A DNA stretch of 64,000 nt, taken from contig NZ_JARVSD010000001.1 of NCBI RefSeq assembly GCF_030209445.1, forward strand, positions 62,001 through 126,000. Direction: 5' to 3'. Within the stretch, counting starts at the first letter, position 1, and every line of letters starts with the position of its first letter. A program made the translations under genes and the position numbers. Of the stretch, positions 59,517 to 64,000 are shown piece after piece. Source of the stretch: Promicromonospora sp. MEB111 (lineage in GTDB: Bacteria > Actinomycetota > Actinomycetes > Actinomycetales > Cellulomonadaceae). Below the pieces are notes generated by a model. It was not told the origin of the DNA. It was given only the letters and a program-made list of their open reading frames with translations, and did no database searches.

Positions 59517-60956
59517 ATGACGCGCCATCCGAACGTGCCCCGCCGCCTGCTAGCCACCCTGACGACGTTCGCCACCGCACTCACGCTGGGCCTGGTCGCG
59601 ACCGCCGCCACGCCCGCCGCCGAACCGGCCCGGGCAGCGACCCCGGAGCACGGCGACGGGGACGTCATCCTCAACCTGTTCCAGTGGACCTGGGACTCGG
59701 TCGCCACGGAGTGCAGGGACGTGATCGGCCCGGCCGGGTTCGGCTACGTGCAGGTCTCCCCGCCGATGGAGCACATCCGCGGCTCGCAGTGGTGGACGTC
59801 GTACCAGCCGGTGAGCTACCGGATCGAGTCGAAGCTGGGGACGCGCGCCGAGTTCGCGAGCATGGTCGCCGCGTGCGACGCCGCCGGGGTGGGCGTGATC
59901 GCGGACGCCGTCGTGAACCACATGGCGGGTGCCGGCCAGTCCGGCACCGGCGTGGCGGGCACGCAGTTCTCGGACGACAACTTCGCCGGAACGTACGGCG
60001 CGGCCGACTTCAACGACTGCCGCAGCAACATCTCGGACTACACCGACCGCTACCAGGTGCAGAACTGCCGCCTGGTCTCGCTCCAGGACCTGCGCACCGG
60101 CTCCGACTACGTGCGGGGCCGGCTCGCCGCCTACTTCGACGACCTCGTGTCCCTCGGCGTCGACGGGTTCCGGATCGACGCCGCGAAGCACATCCCGGCG
60201 TCGGACCTCGCGGCGATCAAGGCGCGGATGGGCAACCCGAACGTGTTCTGGGTGCACGAGGTGATCGGCGCGGCCGGCGAGCCGGTTCAACCGTCCGAGT
60301 ACCTGGGCAGCGGCGACTCGCACGAGTTCGACTACGCCCGGCAGCTCAAGCGTGACTTCGACGGGCAGATCAAGAACCTGCGGTTCATCGGCGACGGCAA
60401 GCTGCCGTACGACCGGGCGGGCGTGTTCGTGGACAACCACGACACCGAGCGCAACGGCGAGTCGATGAACTACAAGTGGGGCGCCAAGTACGTGCTGGCC
60501 AACACGTTCCTGCTGTCGTGGCCGTACGGCTCGCCCACGGTCTACTCGGGCTACGAGTTCTCGAACAACGACGCCGGGGCGCCCGGCGCCACCGACACCA
60601 CGGTGCCCGACGCGACCTGCGGCTCCGGGCGGTGGACCTGCACGCAGCGCTGGACGGAGGTGCGCGGCATGGTCGGCTTCCACAACGAGGTGTCCGGCAC
60701 CGAGGTCACGAACTGGTGGGACGACGGCGGCAACCTCGTCTCCTACGGCCGCGGCGCCAAGGGCTACGTGGTGCTGAACAACACCGCGTCGGCCGTGCAG
60801 CGCTCGTTCCAGACGTCGCTGCCCGCCGGCACGTACTGCGACGTCGTCGCCGCGTCGGACTGCTCGGTGAAGCGGACCGTCGACTCGGGCGGCTGGTTCA
60901 CGGCCTCGGTCCCCGCGTACGGGGCGCTGGCGATCCACGTGGGCGCGCGCGGCTGA
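59517..60956 (+). CDS. Secreted alpha-amylase (GH13)
   Basis: This 479-residue protein has a signal peptide (about 1-41, ending PARAA) and a GH13 barrel with GVIADAVVNHMAG, GFRIDAAKHI (nucleophile Asp220), VFWVHEVIG (acid Glu248) and FVDNHDTERN (Asp308), then a beta domain with a cysteine pair. It cleaves internal alpha-1,4 links of starch or maltodextrin outside the cell. Unlike many Streptomyces amylases it has no starch-binding module. Start follows AAGGAGCCGCC. Confidence 0.93.
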   Translation: MTRHPNVPRRLLATLTTFATALTLGLVATAATPAAEPARAATPEHGDGDVILNLFQWTWDSVATECRDVIGPAGFGYVQVSPPMEHIRGSQWWTSYQPVSYRIESKLGTRAEFASMVAACDAAGVGVIADAVVNHMAGAGQSGTGVAGTQFSDDNFAGTYGAADFNDCRSNISDYTDRYQVQNCRLVSLQDLRTGSDYVRGRLAAYFDDLVSLGVDGFRIDAAKHIPASDLAAIKARMGNPNVFWVHEVIGAAGEPVQPSEYLGSGDSHEFDYARQLKRDFDGQIKNLRFIGDGKLPYDRAGVFVDNHDTERNGESMNYKWGAKYVLANTFLLSWPYGSPTVYSGYEFSNNDAGAPGATDTTVPDATCGSGRWTCTQRWTEVRGMVGFHNEVSGTEVTNWWDDGGNLVSYGRGAKGYVVLNNTASAVQRSFQTSLPAGTYCDVVAASDCSVKRTVDSGGWFTASVPAYGALAIHVGARG

Positions 60957-60973
60957 CCCCCACACCCCACGAC

Positions 60974-61042
60974 GATCGCTGAGTGCTGGATATTCGCCCT
61001 TTTTCGTGTGCCAGAAGGGCGAAAACCCAGCACTCAGCGATC
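60974..61042. terminator. Two-part bidirectional hairpin between amylase and phytase-like genes
   Basis: GATCGCTGAGTGCTGG (60974-60989) pairs exactly with 61027-61042, and inside it TTCGCCCTT (60993-61001) pairs with AAGGGCGAA (61015-61023). A T-run follows the inner left arm. It separates convergent genes. Confidence 0.8.
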
Positions 61043-61047
61043 ACGGC

Positions 61048-63519
61048 TCAGCGGAAGATCTTGCGGGCGCTGCCCAGGTCGAGGAACACCGTCTCGCCGG
61101 TCGCGTCCTGCACGCCGTCGTTGTCGGTCACCGCGTACACGCGGCCGTCACCGCCGATCGTCAGGCCCTCGAGCTTCTCCTGCGTCCAGCCGTTGGTGGC
61201 GCGGAGCGCGGGCAGGACGTCGATCGCGAGCCTCTTGCGCAGCACCGGGACGGTGCCCGGGCGCGGGTCGCGCTTCGGCAGGTCCACCGTGTACACGGCC
61301 TTGAGCTGCGCCGCAGGGCCGTTGAGCTTGTCCCGCTCGATCACGGCGAGCGTGTCCCGGTCCACGACCGTGACCTCGGACAGGCCCACCCAGTCGCCGT
61401 CGGCCGTCGGCTCGGACAGCTCGTAGCCGAACCAGGTCCACTCCCCCGTCGCGACGTCGTACCGCCCGATGCGGGCGTAGCCGCCCACGCCGTCGTCGCT
61501 GGTCAGGCCCCGCTGCAGCGCGACGAACAGGTGCTCCCCGTCGCGGTCCACGATGCCGGTCACGCCCTCGATGCCCCACTTGCCGAGGCCGGCGGCGACG
61601 TCGTCGGGCAGGCTAACGCGCTCCTGCACGCGGCCCGACGCCGAGACGCGCACCAGCGCGTTCTCCGGCCCTGTCGCTCCCTCGACGCCGAGCCAGAACC
61701 CGCCCGCCTTGCCGCGGATCGTCGGCCGTGCCCAGATGCCCTCGGCGTCCAGGCCCACCGGCTCGCCGTTCTCGGTGACGACGATCTCGCGGTCGATCAC
61801 CGCGGGGCTGCCCTTGGTCCTGACGGAGAGGATCGACGTCGGCGACTTCGCGGCGTCGGTCACGGTCCACAGGCGGTCGCGGGCGGCCGGGTCGGCGGAG
61901 AGAGCACCGAGCGCGGTCCAGCCGATCGGCTTCCTCGTACCCTCGGAGGTCTTCGCGTCGGCGGACACGATCGACGGGAAGCCCGCGGCTGAGGAGTGAG
62001 CTTGCGAGCCCCGCAAAGCCGCGGCATCGAGCAGAGCTGTGCCTGCGGGTCGGGCGTACCGCTGGCCCTTGCCGAACAGCGAGACCGAGGCGCGGACGCC
62101 GTCCTCGGCCGCGTCCTCCTCGGAGGAGACGACGAGCAGGTTCCGCGACGGGACCGGCAGGATCCCCTCCGGGCCGTTCGTCGTGGCCAGCACCTGCACG
62201 AACCGCGGCTTGGCCGGCCGCGACACGTCGTACACGGCCACGAAGTTGGACCGCTCGGAGCCGACGAACGCGTAGCGGACGCCATCGAGCGTCGCGACCG
62301 CGAGGCCCTCGATCTCCACACCCTTCTTGCCGGCGCGGTCCTCGTTGTGCAGGCCGACGCGAACGGCGAGCTCCTCCACGGAGGTCCCCGCGTCCCAGAC
62401 GACGTCGCCGGTCGCAGCCTCGAAGACCGACCAGCCTCGCGTCCCGCCCTTCCAGTCGCCCTCGTTCGCGGTGGCGACGTGCTCGTCGTCGATCCAGCCG
62501 ATCGCGTCAGGCTCGCGCGGTGCCGCCTCGACCGAGCCGGTCTGGTCGATCGCCCCGTCGTCCTCGGAGTCCACGCCCTCGAGGGCGACCTCGCCCGCCG
62601 AGAACACGTTCTCGAGCTCGCCCGACTCGACGTCGAGCACGGCGACGCCGTTGTTCTCCTGCAGCGTCACCGCGACCTTGGTGTCGGACGGGTTGATCGA
62701 GACGTACTCGGGCTCCGGGTCCTGCGGGGTGTCCAGGCCCGCGGCCGCGAGCGCCGCCTGGTCGAGCGTGACCGGCCGGACCTGCCAGGCCGCGGGGTCG
62801 GTGCCCGGCAGGTCGACGAACTGCAGGAACCCGGCGGGGGCCTGCGGCAGGTCGCCCTCCTCGCCCTCGCCCGTGTCGGGCAGGGCGTCCTCGTCGCGCT
62901 GGTTCTCCATCGCGATGACGGCATGGGCGCCGTCGTGCGTCACGGCGATCGAGTCGGGCTGACCGCCCAGGTCGATCGAGCGCACCAGGGTGCGCGTCGC
63001 GAGGTCGACGACGTCGAGGCGGCCGGACGGCGCGGTGAACGACGTCGAGCTGTCGACCACGACGAGCACGTGATCCCCGACGACGGCGACCGACGTCGGC
63101 TCGTCGTGCTCCGAGCCGAGCTCCGCGAGCGACAGGCTGCCGAGCCCTCGCGGCTTCGCGGGGTCGCTGATGTCGACGAACCCGATGCGGCGCGCTGCGG
63201 CGTCGGTGTGGACGAGGGTCCTGCCGTCCTCGCTGACCGCGGAGATCTCGGCGACCGTCGCGGCGGCGGGATCAGTGCCCGCGGGGACGTTCTGGAAGAC
63301 GGGGTAGGTGGCGAGGCGGTGGAAGGTCTCGCGTGCGCCGGTCCGGCCGAATGCGGTCGTGCCGGTCCAGGCCGGGCCGGAGCCGGCGGCGTCGACGCCG
63401 CTCGTTCGGGCGCCCGTCGAGACCTGCTGGCCGGCGGCGAAGGCCGGGAACGTGCTCAGACCGAGCGCGAGGACCGCGCCGGAAGCGATGAAGGCCGCGT
63501 GGCGGCGGTGAAGGGACAC
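61048..63519 (-). CDS. Secreted esterase-like/phytase-domain protein
   Basis: This 823-residue exported protein has a signal peptide if started at the GTG 63519 (SLHRRHAAFIASGAVLALGLSTFPAFA). A beta-propeller-like part follows (DEPTSVAVVGDHVLVVVD, LDVVDLATRTLVRSIDLGGQ), then an esterase-like activity of phytase domain (WLGVEGATGPENALVRVS, GLSEVTVVDRDTLAVIERDKLNG, LEGLTIGGDGRVYAVTDNDG). It probably hydrolyses organic phosphate or phosphoesters extracellularly. An ATG at 63594 with no ribosome site is possible. Confidence 0.82.
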   Translation of the reverse strand: MSLHRRHAAFIASGAVLALGLSTFPAFAAGQQVSTGARTSGVDAAGSGPAWTGTTAFGRTGARETFHRLATYPVFQNVPAGTDPAAATVAEISAVSEDGRTLVHTDAAARRIGFVDISDPAKPRGLGSLSLAELGSEHDEPTSVAVVGDHVLVVVDSSTSFTAPSGRLDVVDLATRTLVRSIDLGGQPDSIAVTHDGAHAVIAMENQRDEDALPDTGEGEEGDLPQAPAGFLQFVDLPGTDPAAWQVRPVTLDQAALAAAGLDTPQDPEPEYVSINPSDTKVAVTLQENNGVAVLDVESGELENVFSAGEVALEGVDSEDDGAIDQTGSVEAAPREPDAIGWIDDEHVATANEGDWKGGTRGWSVFEAATGDVVWDAGTSVEELAVRVGLHNEDRAGKKGVEIEGLAVATLDGVRYAFVGSERSNFVAVYDVSRPAKPRFVQVLATTNGPEGILPVPSRNLLVVSSEEDAAEDGVRASVSLFGKGQRYARPAGTALLDAAALRGSQAHSSAAGFPSIVSADAKTSEGTRKPIGWTALGALSADPAARDRLWTVTDAAKSPTSILSVRTKGSPAVIDREIVVTENGEPVGLDAEGIWARPTIRGKAGGFWLGVEGATGPENALVRVSASGRVQERVSLPDDVAAGLGKWGIEGVTGIVDRDGEHLFVALQRGLTSDDGVGGYARIGRYDVATGEWTWFGYELSEPTADGDWVGLSEVTVVDRDTLAVIERDKLNGPAAQLKAVYTVDLPKRDPRPGTVPVLRKRLAIDVLPALRATNGWTQEKLEGLTIGGDGRVYAVTDNDGVQDATGETVFLDLGSARKIFR

Positions 63520-63632
63520 GCTGGGCACCGTCGCGCGATGCGGTGTCGGTGGGAGGACGCCGGGCTGGCGCGCGGGTGTCGCGCAGGTGAACATCCGGAC
63601 GCCCGGACCAGGTGGTACCCGAGCCCCGCCGT

Positions 63633-63638
63633 TAGGCT
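63633..63638 (+). promoter_or_regulatory. Leaderless-type -10 (TAGGCT) seven bases before a GTG start
   Basis: TTAGGCT-CGACGGC-GTG repeats the arrangement upstream of the oligopeptidase gene at 18837. No Shine-Dalgarno sequence is seen. Confidence 0.6.
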
Positions 63639-63645
63639 CGACGGC

Positions 63646-64000
63646 GTGACCGTCCTTGCCGAGCTACGTGCGCTGCTGCGCCTTCCCGGGTTCCGCAAGC
63701 TGTTCGCGGTGCGCCTGGTGTCCCAGGCCGGCGACGGCATGTTCCAGGTGGGGCTCGCCAACCTCCTGTTCTTCAGCCCGGAGTCACAGGGTTCGGCGTC
63801 CTCGATCGCCGGAGCGTTCGCGGTGATGCTGGCGCCGTTCACGATCGTGGGCCCGTTCGCCGGCGTGTTCCTGGACCGGTGGCAGCGACGCCAGGTCCTC
63901 GTGTACGGCAACGCGGTGCGTGTGCTGATCACCGGCACGATGGCGGTGCTCATGCTCACGCAGGGCGTCACGCCGGCGATCTACGTGCTGGGCCTCGCCG
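63646..64000 (+). CDS. MFS transporter, 5' part
   Basis: Only the first 118 codons are in the window; the frame is open to the end. It begins with a short cytosolic helix (VLAELRALLRLPGFRKLFAV) and then RLVSQAGDGMFQVGLANLLFF, IVGPFAGVFLDRWQRRQVLVYGN, the first-segment and loop motifs of MFS proteins of the DHA3/MefA-like branch. It should be an exporter. Divergent from the phytase-like gene. Confidence 0.85.
   Translation, partial: MTVLAELRALLRLPGFRKLFAVRLVSQAGDGMFQVGLANLLFFSPESQGSASSIAGAFAVMLAPFTIVGPFAGVFLDRWQRRQVLVYGNAVRVLITGTMAVLMLTQGVTPAIYVLGLA

Noticed and set aside
1-64000. Prophage, integrative element or defence island
   Set aside because: No integrase, transposase, phage structural gene, toxin-antitoxin pair, restriction system or CRISPR repeat was found; gene composition is uniform apart from the local stretch in hrpA.

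Overview
The window is very GC-rich with strong G/C preference at third codon positions, GTG and TTG starts, 4-base ATGA/GTGA gene overlaps, leaderless-type promoters and actinobacterial protein families (SigE-family sigma factors, PspC, Excalibur, secreted GH13/GH76 enzymes, MetPS transporter). I read it as the chromosome of a high-GC actinobacterium, probably Micrococcales near Cellulomonadaceae/Promicromonosporaceae; the genus is inference. I saw no tRNA, rRNA, CRISPR array, prophage or insertion sequence.

Layout. 1-2166: 3' part of a polar amino-acid ABC transporter. 2271-3835: MFS exporter divergent from an ArsR-type regulator with an operator between them. 3855-7024: a TPP-riboswitch-controlled thiamine/HMP uptake operon (thiamine-binding protein, permease, binding protein, ATPase), all joined by 4-base overlaps. 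7160-12578: oxidoreductase, secreted M6 metalloprotease, second MFS transporter, lipoprotein. 12843-14165: secreted endonuclease/exonuclease/phosphatase-family protein behind a PHO-box-like repeat. 14370-18582: livHMGF branched-chain amino-acid transporter with an unusual LivH fusion; its likely binding protein lies apart at 24285-25562. 18837-23947: oligopeptidase B, NagZ-like lipoprotein, threonine aldolase, cold-shock protein. 25726-31818: Gly-rich protein, giant RecB-like nuclease/RNase H-like/SF1 helicase fusion, Excalibur membrane protein. 31946-36384: two adjacent paralogous SigE-type sigma factor plus membrane-protein modules. 36566-41400: second polar amino-acid ABC transporter and the MetP/MetS sodium symporter. 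41511-49564: alditol oxidase, STAS protein, YbaK deacylase, DUF2087 protein, VanY-type carboxypeptidase, two small DUF4190-like membrane proteins, secreted HNH nuclease, and a coupled unknown pair. 49819-64000: secreted GH76 mannanase, HrpA helicase, ChW-repeat exoprotein, two tandem PspC mini-proteins, secreted alpha-amylase, secreted phytase-like protein, and the start of a third MFS transporter.

The most unusual content is a set of repeated, long, near-perfect palindromes. One type lies in frame inside two unrelated helicase genes (28612-28717 and 55037-55110) and encodes almost the same 23-residue peptide in the same frame and orientation, with compensating base changes in the stem; a relative sharing only the inner hairpin sits between genes at 14254-14352. 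This resembles the protein-coding palindromic elements known from Rickettsia, though I know of no actinobacterial description and could not search. At least three further palindrome families recur immediately 3' of stop codons (GTGTCAGA... x4; GAGTTTCTTCGCTTT... x2; GAAGGCCCGGTCACC... x2), where they probably act as terminators but share arm sequence beyond what termination needs.

Biologically the segment is devoted to nutrient capture: six transport systems, secreted polymer-degrading enzymes and envelope-stress/cell-wall functions.
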